In this document: one piece after another, positions 45,122 through 52,727 of the stretch
Position numbering within the stretch: position 1 is the stretch's first letter
Layout: each line of letters begins with the position of its first letter
Origin: Egibacter sp.
GTDB taxonomy: Bacteria > Actinomycetota > Nitriliruptoria > Euzebyales > Egibacteraceae
Length of the DNA: 54,613 nt
Direction of reading: 5' to 3'
Assembly (NCBI GenBank): GCA_003553795.1
Contig: PWFH01000095.1
Location: forward strand, 1-54,613
Position numbers and translations under genes: made by a program
The notes under the pieces: model-generated
Told to the model about the DNA's origin: nothing
Database searches by the model: none
What the model saw: only the letters and a program-made list of their open reading frames with translations

Positions 45122-47710
45122 ATGCGCACGTTCTTCGACCTCGTCGAGCGCCTCGTCACGGGGCGCCCGCGCACCGTGATCCTCGCGATCGTCGCCCTGA
45201 CCGTCGTCTTCGCCGGCTTCGCCTCGCAGTCGCAGACCGTCGAGGACGACGCGGCGACGATCGAGAGCGCCGAGGTCGACGCCGCCGAGGTGCTCGACGA
45301 GGCGTTCGGCGACACCGAGGACGTCCTGCAGGTCATCGTCTCGACCCCCGGGCGCGATGTCCGCAACGCCGACGCGCTCGCGGCGAGCAGTGCCATCGTC
45401 GACGCGATCGAGGACAGCGCTGCCGCTGACCGTCTCTCCGAGCAGGCCGGGCGGCCGGCGGTGCTGAGCTTCCTCTCCGGCGCGCAGATGGCCGCGGACA
45501 TGGGCGGGCTCGACCCTGACGGGCTCGACGACGAGGCCGTCGCCGAGCTCGACGCGCAGGCCGCTGAGATGGTCCCCCCGGAGGTCGCCGAGCAGACCGC
45601 GGGCCTGCTCGGCGACGGTGAGCCGCCGGAGTCCGGGCTCGTCCTCGCCTTCGTCGACACCGATGGACTCGATGACGAGGCCGCCACCGACGTCCAGCGC
45701 ACCCTGCGCGACGCGATCCTCGCCGCCGACGTCCCCGCCGGCGTCGACGTCGAGCCGTTCAGCTTCGCGCTGCTCTTCGACGACTCCGACGTCGGCCCGG
45801 AGGTCGGCCGCCTCTTCGGTACCGCCGCGGCGATCATCCTCGCGGTGCTCTTCGTCGTCTACTGGGTCACCCCGGCAGCGGGCACCCGCGCGGCGATCGT
45901 CCGGCGCACCGCCGCCGACGTCGGGCTGACCTTCGCCGCGATCCTCATCGCCATCGTGTGGATGCAGGGCAGCGGCGTGATCCTCGGCCCCGACTTCCTC
46001 GGCCTGTCGGGCTACTTCAGTCCCCAGACGCAGATCGTGCCGATCCTCATCATCGGTCTCGGGGTCGACTACGCCATCCACGTCTCCGCGCGCTACCGCG
46101 AGGAGCTCGGCGCCGGCCGCTCCCCCGACGCCGTCGTCGGCACCTCGCTGCGCACCGTCGGCGTCGCCCTCGTGCTCGCCACCGGCACGACCGTCGTGGG
46201 CTTCCTCACCAACCTCGCGAGCCCCGTCGAGTTCCTGCGCACCTTCGGCGTGCTCGCCGCGGCGGGGATCCTCGCGGCGTTCATCGTGAGCGTGACCCTC
46301 CTGCCTGCCGCGCGGCTCGTCCTCGACCGGCGCGCCGCGGCGAAGGGCTCCCTGCCGGTCGCCTCGCTCGGCTCGTCGAAGGAGCGCCTGCTGCCCAGGC
46401 TCGCCGAGCGCACCTCGATCCTCGCCGAGCGCGCGCCGGTGGCGACGATCGTCGTGGCCGTCGCCCTCGCCGGGCTCGGCGGCTACGGCTACACCCAGCT
46501 CGACACCGAGTTCAGCGTCACCGACTTCGTTCCGCAGGACGCGCCGATCCTCGAGGTCTTCGACCAGCTCCAGGAGGACTTCGGTGGCGGGTTCGCCGAG
46601 ACGACCGAGGTGCTGCTCACCGGCGACCTCGCGAACCCCGAGGCCCACAACGCCGTCGTCGACAGCGTCGAGGGCCTCCGCGACCTCGACGACGTCGGCC
46701 AGCTCGGCGAGGCCGCCGACGCCGACTCCATCGTCAGCGCGCTCGGCTTCGCCCTCAGCCAGGACGGTGAGGAGCTCGGCCCCGAGCTCGCCCAGCTCGG
46801 CCTCTCACAGGACGGCCGCGCCGACGCCGACGCCGACGTCGCCGCGATCTACGACCGCCTGCTCGCCGCCGCGCCGGAGGCCACGGGCGAGGTCCTCGCC
46901 GAGCGGGGCGACGGCTACGTCGGCCGGGTCGTCGCCCGCACGAGCGCCGGGGAGTCCGCCGCCGGCGAGCTCGGCGCCGACCTCGCCGCGGCGTTCGCGC
47001 CGGCGACCGAGGCGGGCCTCGAGGTCACCCCGACGAGCCAGGAGATCGTCCAGGCCGGGGTGACGAGCGACATCGAGGACTCCCAGCTCGTCTCCCTCGC
47101 GATCGCCCTCGGCGCGGCCATGCTCCTGCTCGTCGTCAACTTCTGGATCACCGCCCGACGACCGGCGCTCGGGGTGCTCACCATCGCCCCCGTCGGCCTC
47201 GTCCTCGCCTACACCTTCGGGATGATGGCGGCGACCGGCATCCCGCTGACCCCGGTCACCGCGACGCTCGCCGCGCTCGCGATCGGCATCGGCGTGCCGT
47301 TCACCATCCACGTGACCCACCGCTTCCAGGAGATGCGCCTGACGCTGCCCGACGTCAACAGCGCGCTGCGGGCCACCGCCCGGCGCACCGGCGGGGCGCT
47401 GGCCGGCTCGGCGCTGACGACGGTCGTCGGCTTCGGGGTGCTCACGACCTCGACGCTCGTGCCCTTCAGCCAGCTCGGGTTCGTCACCGTCTACGCCATC
47501 GGCTTCGCCCTGCTCGCGGCGATCCTCGTGCTGCCGAGCCTGCTCGTGCTGTGGGACCGCTTCCACCGCCGCATGGGCGAGGAGCCCTTCGCCGCCGATC
47601 CCCTCGAGGCCGCCGGGCTCGAGTCCGGCGGTGGGGCGCCCGCAGCCACCGAGACCCCGGCCGGGGCGGGTCAGCCGACGGCGACACCGAGCGCGGAGCC
47701 GACGAGGTAG
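45122..47710 (+). CDS. MMPL/RND-type membrane transporter
   Basis: The 862-residue protein has the two-repeat RND layout. Each half has one anchor helix (VILAIVALTVVFAGFAS; VATIVVAVALAGLGGYG), a large extracellular domain and a bundle of five helices, giving 12 spans. GLGVDYAIHVSARYREEL in helix 4 and IGIGVPFTIHVTHRFQEMRL in helix 10 are the proton-relay regions; the second half replaces the Asp by Pro/Phe. It would export lipids, hopanoids or drugs. SD GAGGAG has 9-nt spacing. Repression by the divergent TetR is likely. Its 3' end overlaps the VIT gene on the other strand by 40 nt. Confidence 0.88.
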   Translation: MRTFFDLVERLVTGRPRTVILAIVALTVVFAGFASQSQTVEDDAATIESAEVDAAEVLDEAFGDTEDVLQVIVSTPGRDVRNADALAASSAIVDAIEDSAAADRLSEQAGRPAVLSFLSGAQMAADMGGLDPDGLDDEAVAELDAQAAEMVPPEVAEQTAGLLGDGEPPESGLVLAFVDTDGLDDEAATDVQRTLRDAILAADVPAGVDVEPFSFALLFDDSDVGPEVGRLFGTAAAIILAVLFVVYWVTPAAGTRAAIVRRTAADVGLTFAAILIAIVWMQGSGVILGPDFLGLSGYFSPQTQIVPILIIGLGVDYAIHVSARYREELGAGRSPDAVVGTSLRTVGVALVLATGTTVVGFLTNLASPVEFLRTFGVLAAAGILAAFIVSVTLLPAARLVLDRRAAAKGSLPVASLGSSKERLLPRLAERTSILAERAPVATIVVAVALAGLGGYGYTQLDTEFSVTDFVPQDAPILEVFDQLQEDFGGGFAETTEVLLTGDLANPEAHNAVVDSVEGLRDLDDVGQLGEAADADSIVSALGFALSQDGEELGPELAQLGLSQDGRADADADVAAIYDRLLAAAPEATGEVLAERGDGYVGRVVARTSAGESAAGELGADLAAAFAPATEAGLEVTPTSQEIVQAGVTSDIEDSQLVSLAIALGAAMLLLVVNFWITARRPALGVLTIAPVGLVLAYTFGMMAATGIPLTPVTATLAALAIGIGVPFTIHVTHRFQEMRLTLPDVNSALRATARRTGGALAGSALTTVVGFGVLTTSTLVPFSQLGFVTVYAIGFALLAAILVLPSLLVLWDRFHRRMGEEPFAADPLEAAGLESGGGAPAATETPAGAGQPTATPSAEPTR

Positions 47711-48237
47711 CCGAGGAGTCCGGCGCCGCCACCGATGAGCAGCACCCGCAGCCCCGAGCGCCAGGGGCTGCGGCGCGTCAACCGGGTGAGGATCGCCCCG
47801 GCGGCGAAGAGCGCGAGGACGCTGAGCAGGACGCTCGACAGCACCGCCGTGCGCCCGCCGGAGAAGAGGAAGGGCAGCAGGGGGATCACCCCGCCGGAGG
47901 CGAAGAGCAACCCGTTGGCGGCCGCCGCGCGGTATGGGCTGACGTTCTCGCCGTCCTCGACGACCTGGCCGACCTCGAGCAGCTCGCGCTGGGTGCGCAC
48001 GCTCACGTACTCGCCCGCCCCCATCGACATCGCCCCCGAGACGATGCCAGCGACCCCCGCGACGAGGACCGCCTCGGGAGTGAACTGCGCGCCGGCCACG
48101 CCCATGATGAGGCCGAAGTTGCTCACGATGCCGTCCTGGACACCGAACACCCCGGCGCGGATCGTGTTCGACCGCTCGAGGCCGTTGCGCTGCTCGACCA
48201 CGTCGGCAGCACCATCGCTCGTCGTTCGCTCGCTCAT
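47671..48237 (-). CDS. VIT1/CCC1-family iron/manganese transporter
   Basis: The 188-residue membrane protein has five helices and the family signatures GVQDGIVSNFGLIMGVAGA in helix 1 and SMGAGEYVSVRTQRELLE in helix 2. These carry the acidic and Met residues of the metal path. The cytoplasmic metal-binding insert of plant VIT1 is short here. Bacterial members export or store Fe2+/Mn2+. The promoter (GTGACA, 18 nt, TACCGT) ends 7 nt before the ATG with no SD, so the mRNA is likely leaderless. A DtxR-like site lies just upstream of the -35. Confidence 0.88.
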   Translation of the reverse strand: MSERTTSDGAADVVEQRNGLERSNTIRAGVFGVQDGIVSNFGLIMGVAGAQFTPEAVLVAGVAGIVSGAMSMGAGEYVSVRTQRELLEVGQVVEDGENVSPYRAAAANGLLFASGGVIPLLPFLFSGGRTAVLSSVLLSVLALFAAGAILTRLTRRSPWRSGLRVLLIGGGAGLLGYLVGSALGVAVG

Positions 48238-48244
48238 CGCCTCA

Positions 48245-48274
48245 ACGGTAGTCCAGCGCAGGGCACCCTGTCAC
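48245..48274 (-). promoter_or_regulatory. Leaderless promoter of the VIT-family gene
   Basis: On the minus strand GTGACA (48269-48274), an 18-nt spacer and TACCGT (48245-48250), then 7 nt and ATG 48237. It is the most complete leaderless promoter in the window. Confidence 0.65.
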
Positions 48275-48275
48275 C

Positions 48276-48294
48276 ACAGGTAAGGTTTCCCTGC
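48276..48294. promoter_or_regulatory. Weak DtxR/IdeR-like box upstream of the VIT-family gene
   Basis: ACAGGTAAGGTTTCCCTGC matches the 19-bp iron-box consensus at 12 positions by my count and has CAGG/CCTG outer symmetry. It sits just upstream of the -35, the position from which IdeR activates iron-storage genes in mycobacteria. Suggestive only. Confidence 0.25.
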
Positions 48295-48422
48295 CGCCTC
48301 GAGGACGCTGCTCGCTCATCGACCCGTGGCCGCGCGGAGCGCCGAGGAGGCCCTGCTACGCTGCTCGTAGACCGTCCCGGCCGGGTGCTGCGGCGCCGCG
48401 CCCGGCCCTGGACCACGCCCAA

Positions 48423-48495
48423 GCGCCCGTAGCTCAGGGGACAGAGCAGCGGACTTCTATTCCGCGGGTCGGGGGTTCGAATCCTCCCGGGCGCG
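48423..48495 (+). tRNA. tRNA-Arg (anticodon TCT)
   Basis: The acceptor GCGCCCG pairs with CGGGCGC. The D arm is GCTC/GAGC, the anticodon stem GCGGA/TCCGC with loop CTTCTAT (anticodon TCT), and the T arm GGGGG TTCGAAT CCTCC. The discriminator is G48495. It decodes the rare AGA/AGG codons. First of an Arg-His-Lys cluster. Confidence 0.95.
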
Positions 48496-48535
48496 CGTGT
48501 ACGATTGGCGACCGCCGCGCGCTGTCGCGGTGCAT

Positions 48536-48610
48536 GGTGGCCGTAGCTCAGTCGGTTAGAGCGCCGCGTTGTGGTCGCGGAGGTCGCGGGTTCGATTCCC
48601 GTCGGTCACC
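48536..48610 (+). tRNA. tRNA-His (anticodon GTG)
   Basis: G48536 is the encoded extra 5' G (-1) opposite C73 (48610), the tRNA-His identity feature. The acceptor GTGGCCG pairs with CGGTCAC. The anticodon stem is CCGCG/CGCGG with loop TTGTGGT, and the T arm GCGGG TTCGATT CCCGT. TACGAT (48500-48505) just downstream of tRNA-Arg may add a promoter. Confidence 0.95.
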
Positions 48611-48668
48611 CTCCTTCCGCCCTCGCACCGGCCGTGGGGTGGCCCGGCCCTCGTAGACCGTCGAAGCT

Positions 48669-48683
48669 CGCCCCATGGGGGCG
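48669..48683 (+). terminator. Hairpin between tRNA-His and tRNA-Lys
   Basis: CGCCCC (48669-48674) pairs with GGGGCG (48678-48683) around a 3-nt loop, followed by GCTTTCC. A short terminator-like stem after tRNA-His, just before the tRNA-Lys promoter. Confidence 0.45.
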
Positions 48684-48702
48684 GCTTTCCGCTTCAGAGT
48701 GC

Positions 48703-48708
48703 TACACT
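48703..48708 (+). promoter_or_regulatory. -10 box of tRNA-Lys
   Basis: TACACT, 14 nt before the tRNA-Lys 5' end. It indicates tRNA-Lys has its own promoter after the hairpin at 48669. Confidence 0.5.
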
Positions 48709-48722
48709 CTCGGACCGCACGA

Positions 48723-48796
48723 TGCCCTCGTAGCTCAACCTGGCAGAGCACCCGGCTCTTAACCGGCGCGTTGAAGGTTCGAATCCTTCCGGGGGC
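48723..48796 (+). tRNA. tRNA-Lys (anticodon CTT)
   Basis: The acceptor GCCCTCG pairs with CGGGGGC (one T-G). The anticodon loop CTCTTAA gives CTT on stem CCCGG/CCGGC, whose outermost pair is a C-C mismatch. The T arm is GAAGG TTCGAAT CCTTC. The discriminator is A48796, and CCA is encoded at 48797-48799, unlike the tRNA-Ala here. Confidence 0.94.
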
Positions 48797-48825
48797 ACCA
48801 CCGGCCAAGGCGTGGCCTCCGCTGC

Positions 48826-49293
48826 TCACGATCCCCCCTCCTCCGTCGGCGCTCGGCCGCGGCCTCGTGGGCCGTACGTCCGCTCGCGATGGCAGTTGGC
48901 ACACACGACGTCGCACTTGGCAATCTCCTCGCGGAGGCGCTGCGCCGTGGCGTCACGAACCTGCGAGGCGATCGCCCAGGACTTGACGCCGCGCACGTGG
49001 TCGAAGTCGAGCACGTAGGGCGGATACCGGCGGCCGCAATCGGCGCAGGGTCGGTCCTTCGCCTCACGCACGAGCCGCCGATTGGCCTCGAGTCGAGCGC
49101 GACGGGTCGCTTCCACAGCCAAGAGGTGGCGAGCGCGGTTCTCGGCGTACCACGCAGCCTGGTACGCGGCCTTGCAGTCGCGACAGTGGCTCTGTCGGCG
49201 GGCACCGTCGCGACGGCGCAGCGGGAATGCCGCGGCGGGCTTGCGCTGCCCGCAGCGGCTGCAGGTCCGGTCGGCATCGGCGGCAGCGTCCAT
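48826..49293 (-). CDS. HNH endonuclease-like zinc protein
   Basis: The 155-residue basic protein has an N-terminal zinc knuckle (CSRCGQRKPAAAF then SHCRDCKAAYQAAWYAENR). A second CxxC follows (CADCGRRYPPYVLDFDHVRG), then a C-terminal CANCHRERTYG. The CADC, DFDHV and CANCH segments are the HNH/treble-clef nuclease pattern. The N-terminal part resembles short phage- and integrative-element-associated proteins. ATG 49293 is used; ATG 49302 is an alternative, and neither has a clear SD. It ends 30 nt from a tRNA cluster, a frequent site for mobile DNA, but no integrase or repeat is visible. Confidence 0.75.
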   Translation of the reverse strand: MDAAADADRTCSRCGQRKPAAAFPLRRRDGARRQSHCRDCKAAYQAAWYAENRARHLLAVEATRRARLEANRRLVREAKDRPCADCGRRYPPYVLDFDHVRGVKSWAIASQVRDATAQRLREEIAKCDVVCANCHRERTYGPRGRGRAPTEEGGS

Positions 49294-49451
49294 GGGAGGC
49301 ATCGTCGCCCAAGGGTGCGACACCGCCCTGCGCGGCGCGCCCGGTCGTCCACAGGCCTGCGGCACCGGCTCAGGATACGGCGGGCCGGCCGGCGCACCCG
49401 CTCAAGGGTACGGTCGTGGCCAGCGATGACCCTCGGGGCCGGAGGTGGGCG

Positions 49452-50138
49452 ATGTGCGGGCGGTTCGTCGCGGCGACCGACGCCGAGGGCTTCGCGCGGC
49501 TGCTCGTCGTCGACGAGCGTCAGACCGACGACCTCGGGCCGAGCTACAACGTCGCCCCGAGCCAGCAGGTCTACGCCGCGGCTGAGCACGACGGCCGGCG
49601 TCACCTCGTCGCCCTGCGCTGGGGCCTCGTGCCGGGGTGGGCCAAGGATCCCAAGATCGGCAACCGGCTCATCAACGCCCGCAGCGAGACCGCCGCGGAG
49701 AAGCCGTCGTTCCGCGACGCCTTCCGCAAGCGTCGGTGCCTCATCCCCGCCGACGGCTTCTACGAGTGGCAGCAGCGCGAGGACGGCAGCAAGGTGCCCC
49801 ACCTCATCCACCGCGCCGACGAGGCGCCGATGGCCTTCGCGGGCCTGTGGTCGGTGTGGCGCGATCCCGAGGCGCCCGACGCCGAGCCGCTGCGCACGTG
49901 CACGATCCTCACGACCGGGGCCAACGCCTTCATGGCGGGGATGCACGACCGCATGCCGGTGATCCTCGAGCCCGAGGCCTGGGGCCCCTGGCTCGACCGC
50001 GACCTCGCCGACGTCGAACGGCTGCAAGGCCTCCTCGGCCCGGCCGACGATCGCCTGCTCACCGGCCATGCCGTCTCGACCGAGGTCAACAGCCCACGGC
50101 ACAACCACCCCGGCCTGCTCGAGCCGGTCGACGCCTGA
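49452..50138 (+). CDS. SRAP-domain abasic-site-protecting protein (HMCES/YedK family)
   Basis: The 228-residue protein starts MCGRF, where Cys2 becomes the catalytic N-terminal residue after Met removal and forms a thiazolidine crosslink with abasic sites in single-stranded DNA. The other active-site residues are present: N75 (INARSET), E105 (GFYEW) and H165 (GMHDRMPVIL). SD GGAGG has 6-nt spacing from ATG 49452, and the MCGRF start is fixed by mechanism. It would protect abasic sites at replication forks. It stands alone between the HNH gene and a TetR gene. Confidence 0.93.
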   Translation: MCGRFVAATDAEGFARLLVVDERQTDDLGPSYNVAPSQQVYAAAEHDGRRHLVALRWGLVPGWAKDPKIGNRLINARSETAAEKPSFRDAFRKRRCLIPADGFYEWQQREDGSKVPHLIHRADEAPMAFAGLWSVWRDPEAPDAEPLRTCTILTTGANAFMAGMHDRMPVILEPEAWGPWLDRDLADVERLQGLLGPADDRLLTGHAVSTEVNSPRHNHPGLLEPVDA

Positions 50139-50219
50139 GCGCGCGCCACCGCAGCCCGGGCCGCCCCTCGCCCCGCGCGGCCGCGTCTCACGGGCACCTG
50201 CTCGACGGGGTGCCCATGC

Positions 50220-50798
50220 TCAGCGTGGGGTGGCGAGCTCGCTGGCGAGGAACATGTCGACGGCGTGGTCGACGAGGTCGGTCCAGCGGGTGCCGTCGGG
50301 GTCGTTGCTCACCTGCTGGGTGGCAAGGCCGGTGACGAGCGCGGTCCACAGGTCGACGGCCCGCTCGCTCGTCACCCCGGCGGCGGCGAGGACCCCACGC
50401 AGGCGCTCGAGGACCTCCTCGGCCAGCGCGTAGGAGGCCGGCGACGGCACGAAGCCGGGCACCACGCGCAGGAAGAGGAGCTGGTAGCGCGGCGGGTCGG
50501 CGACGCAGAAGTCGACGAACTCCCGCGCGACCGCGCGCAGCAGGTCGACCGGGTCCGCTGGCCGCGGCATCGCGTCGGTCCGGGCGAGCAGCTGCGCGGA
50601 GCCCTCGGCGAACATCGCGTCGTAGATCGCCTCCTTGCTGCCGAAGTACCCGTAGAGCGACGGGGCGCGCATGCCGACCTCGGTCGCGACCTCGCGGAGC
50701 GACCAGCCGGTGAGGCCGCGCTCGCGGGCGAGCCGCCAGGCGGCGTCGAGGATCTCCTGGCGTGTGGCCTCGTGCCGGCGTGCGCGTCGGTCGGTCAT
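50220..50798 (-). CDS. TetR-family regulator with two operators in the divergent promoter region
   Basis: The 192-residue repressor has the N-terminal HTH (RQEILDAAWRLARERGLTGWSLREVATEVGMRAPSLYGYFGSKEAIYDAMF) and a TetR_C-like ligand domain. SD GAGGG lies about 7 nt before ATG 50798. Two 15-bp inverted repeats of the same design (50856 and 50906) lie between it and the divergent DinB-type gene; one overlaps that gene's promoter and the other its own. It therefore likely represses both directions until a ligand binds. Confidence 0.9.
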   Translation of the reverse strand: MTDRRARRHEATRQEILDAAWRLARERGLTGWSLREVATEVGMRAPSLYGYFGSKEAIYDAMFAEGSAQLLARTDAMPRPADPVDLLRAVAREFVDFCVADPPRYQLLFLRVVPGFVPSPASYALAEEVLERLRGVLAAAGVTSERAVDLWTALVTGLATQQVSNDPDGTRWTDLVDHAVDMFLASELATPR

Positions 50799-50855
50799 CG
50801 CTTGCCCTCCTCGCCTTGCCCGCATTGCGGCCCGTCGGCCCCGGCTCGAGGTGAT

Positions 50856-50870
50856 CCTAACATTGTTTGG
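50856..50870. promoter_or_regulatory. TetR operator 1 (imperfect)
   Basis: CCTAAC ATT GTTTGG matches the second operator (CCTAAC GGT GTTAGG) with one arm mismatch and the same 3-bp spacer. It overlaps TAGGAT on the minus strand (RC of 50854-50859), a likely -10 of the tetR gene. Confidence 0.7.
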
Positions 50871-50878
50871 AAATCCAC

Positions 50879-50907
50879 TTGACGTTAGCCGCGACCCCGA
50901 GTACACC
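50879..50907 (+). promoter_or_regulatory. Promoter of the DinB-type/DsbA-like pair
   Basis: TTGACG (50879-50884), exactly 17 nt, TACACC (50902-50907). Transcription would start near 50914, inside operator 2, giving a leader of about 50 nt. Confidence 0.75.
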
Positions 50908-50920
50908 TAACGGTGTTAGG
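50906..50920. promoter_or_regulatory. TetR operator 2 (perfect)
   Basis: CCTAAC GGT GTTAGG is a perfect 6+3+6 inverted repeat. It begins in the -10 box and covers the predicted transcription start, an ideal position for repression. It is 50 bp (centre to centre) from operator 1. Confidence 0.82.
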
Positions 50921-50965
50921 CAAACCGGGCGGGCATGGGGGCAAAGCCCTGGGGAGGAGCAGAGG

Positions 50966-51742
50966 ATGAGCATCGACACCGTGAGGACCGTGGAGGAGAT
51001 CCCGCGCATCACACGCGGCAGCGATGCGCCGGAGGTGGCGCTCGCCGCCTACGACCACCTGCTCGCGCTCCTCGAGCGCCTCGAGCCCGACGAGTGGGCC
51101 GCGCCCACGGAGTGCCCCGCCTGGGACGTGGGCGCGATGGTCGGCCACCTCATCGGGGCGGGCAAGGCCGGCGCCTCGATCCGTGAGTCGCTGCGTCAGC
51201 AGCGCTGGGGCCGTCGCAACGCCGCGGCCTTCGACGGCAACACCCTCGACGCCACCAACGCCCTGCAGGTCGCCGACCACGCCGGGCTGTCGCGGGAGGA
51301 GCGGCTCGCCGCCCTGCGCGCGGTCGCCGCGCCCGCGGTGCGCGGACGGATGCGCCTGCCGGCCCTGCTGCGCCGCGTCTCGGTGCCGCTCGATCAGGGC
51401 GGCTCGACCGCACCGGGCATGCCCGACCGCCTCGGGCTCGGCGCCCTCGTCGACGTCGTCTACACCCGTGACGTCTGGCTGCACCGCGTCGACATCTCCC
51501 GGGCCACCGGCCGCCGACTCGACCTCGGCCCCACCGACGCGCGCATCGTCGCCGACGTCGTCGCCGAGTGGGCCGCGCGCCACGGCCAGCCGTTCCACCT
51601 CACGCTCACCGGCCCGGCTGGCGGGCAGTTCCGCCAGGGCCACGGCGGACCCCGCCTCGAGCACGACGCCGTGGAGTTCTGCCGGACGCTGTCGGGTCGG
51701 GCACCCGGCGAGGGGCTGCTCGCCACGCGGGTCGTGTTCTGA
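50966..51742 (+). CDS. Maleylpyruvate isomerase/DinB-family protein (mycothiol-dependent type)
   Basis: The 258-residue protein has the actinobacterial signature HLLALLERLEPDEWAAPTECPAWDVGAMVGHLIG of mycothiol-dependent maleylpyruvate isomerase N-terminal domains (TIGR03083 group). A second helix pair carries the metal-binding DVWLHRVDISRATGR. Such proteins use mycothiol as thiol cofactor for isomerisation or S-transfer. The C-terminal part may be an SCP2-like fold. GGGGAGGAG lies upstream of ATG 50966. It is repressed by the divergent TetR and leads an operon with a DsbA-like protein 4 nt downstream, pointing to inducible detoxification. Confidence 0.83.
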   Translation: MSIDTVRTVEEIPRITRGSDAPEVALAAYDHLLALLERLEPDEWAAPTECPAWDVGAMVGHLIGAGKAGASIRESLRQQRWGRRNAAAFDGNTLDATNALQVADHAGLSREERLAALRAVAAPAVRGRMRLPALLRRVSVPLDQGGSTAPGMPDRLGLGALVDVVYTRDVWLHRVDISRATGRRLDLGPTDARIVADVVAEWAARHGQPFHLTLTGPAGGQFRQGHGGPRLEHDAVEFCRTLSGRAPGEGLLATRVVF

Positions 51743-51746
51743 GGTC

Positions 51747-52487
51747 GTGGACGCCGCGGCCGGAGGCAGGGGTGCGGACGGCCACCCGCCCGAGCCGTTC
51801 GGCGGCGCACCGGGGACGCTCGTCGTCTTCAGCGACATCGCCTGCCCCTGGTCGACCGTCGTCGTGCTGCGCCTGCGTGAGGCGCGTGCTGCGCGAGGGG
51901 GCACCGCCGCACCGCCGATCCTCCACCTCGCGCATCCACTCGAGCTCCTGCACCGCAAGCCCTTGGCGCGCCGGGTCATCGACGCCGAGATCCCCGGCTG
52001 CGCCGCCGCAACGCCGCACTTCGGGTGGTCGCTGTGGCAAGGCCGGCTCGACGAGTACCCGGTTTCGAGCCTCCCCGCAGTCGAGGCGGTGCAGGCGGCT
52101 CGGCGACAGTCCGAGGCCGCCGCCGAGGAGCTCGACTTCGCGCTGCGCCGAGCCCTGTTCGTGGAGTCGCGCTGCATCACCCTGCGCCACGAGGTGCTGC
52201 GTGCCGCGGCGCGGTGTCCGCTCGTCGACGTCGAGCGTCTCGCGGGCGACCTCGACACCGGAGCCGCACGCCCGGCGGTCAGCCGCCAGTCCCAGGCCGC
52301 CATGGCCGGGGCGGCCACCTGCAGCGGCTACGTGGTCGCACCGGACGGCTCGGGGCTCTGCAACCCGGGCGTGCGCACCCGCTGGCTCGGCCCGACGCTG
52401 CCCGCCGGGGTCCCCGTCGTCGTCGCCGACGATCCCGTCCGCTACGGCGATCTCGTGGGCCTCGCGCTCGACGACCCGGCGGCGTGA
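51747..52487 (+). CDS. DsbA-family (FrnE/HCCA isomerase-like) protein lacking the second active-site Cys
   Basis: The 246-residue protein has a thioredoxin-fold start (PGTLVVFSDIACPWSTVVVLRLREAR), helical insert and C-terminal GVPVVVADDPVRYGDLVGLAL. The FSDIACPW motif is that of FrnE and 2-hydroxychromene-2-carboxylate isomerase relatives. The active site is C33-P-W-S, so only the first Cys remains and a CxxC disulfide exchange is not possible. A glutathione- or mycothiol-dependent isomerase or transferase role fits better than an oxidase. GTG 51747 begins 4 nt after the DinB-type gene's stop; its SD is short. No signal peptide. Confidence 0.75.
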   Translation: MDAAAGGRGADGHPPEPFGGAPGTLVVFSDIACPWSTVVVLRLREARAARGGTAAPPILHLAHPLELLHRKPLARRVIDAEIPGCAAATPHFGWSLWQGRLDEYPVSSLPAVEAVQAARRQSEAAAEELDFALRRALFVESRCITLRHEVLRAAARCPLVDVERLAGDLDTGAARPAVSRQSQAAMAGAATCSGYVVAPDGSGLCNPGVRTRWLGPTLPAGVPVVVADDPVRYGDLVGLALDDPAA

Positions 52488-52570
52488 GGTTCCCGGGCCG
52501 CGCGCCCGGCGGCCGACGAGGCCCACATCCCGCCGTGCAGCGTCAGTACGGCGGGTATCGTGCCGAGGGC

Positions 52571-52651
52571 GCGCGAGTGGCGGAACGGTAGACGCGCCAG
52601 GTTTAGGTCCTGGTCCCTCCGGGGGTAGGGGTTCGACTCCCCTCTCGCGCA
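52571..52651 (+). tRNA. tRNA-Leu (anticodon TAG)
   Basis: The acceptor GCGCGAG pairs with CTCGCGC. The anticodon stem is CCAGG/CCTGG with loop TTTAGGT (anticodon TAG). A long class II variable arm (TCCCTCCGGGGGTA region) marks Leu. The T arm is GGGG TTCGACT CCCC. The discriminator is A52651. TATCGT (52556-52561), 9 nt upstream, is a likely -10. Confidence 0.95.
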
Positions 52652-52727
52652 CGCTGCGGCCATCGGCCGCCGCAACCGCCGGCGGCCCGGCCGCGAGGGC
52701 CGGGCCGCGGTGGGAAACGGCGGTGGG

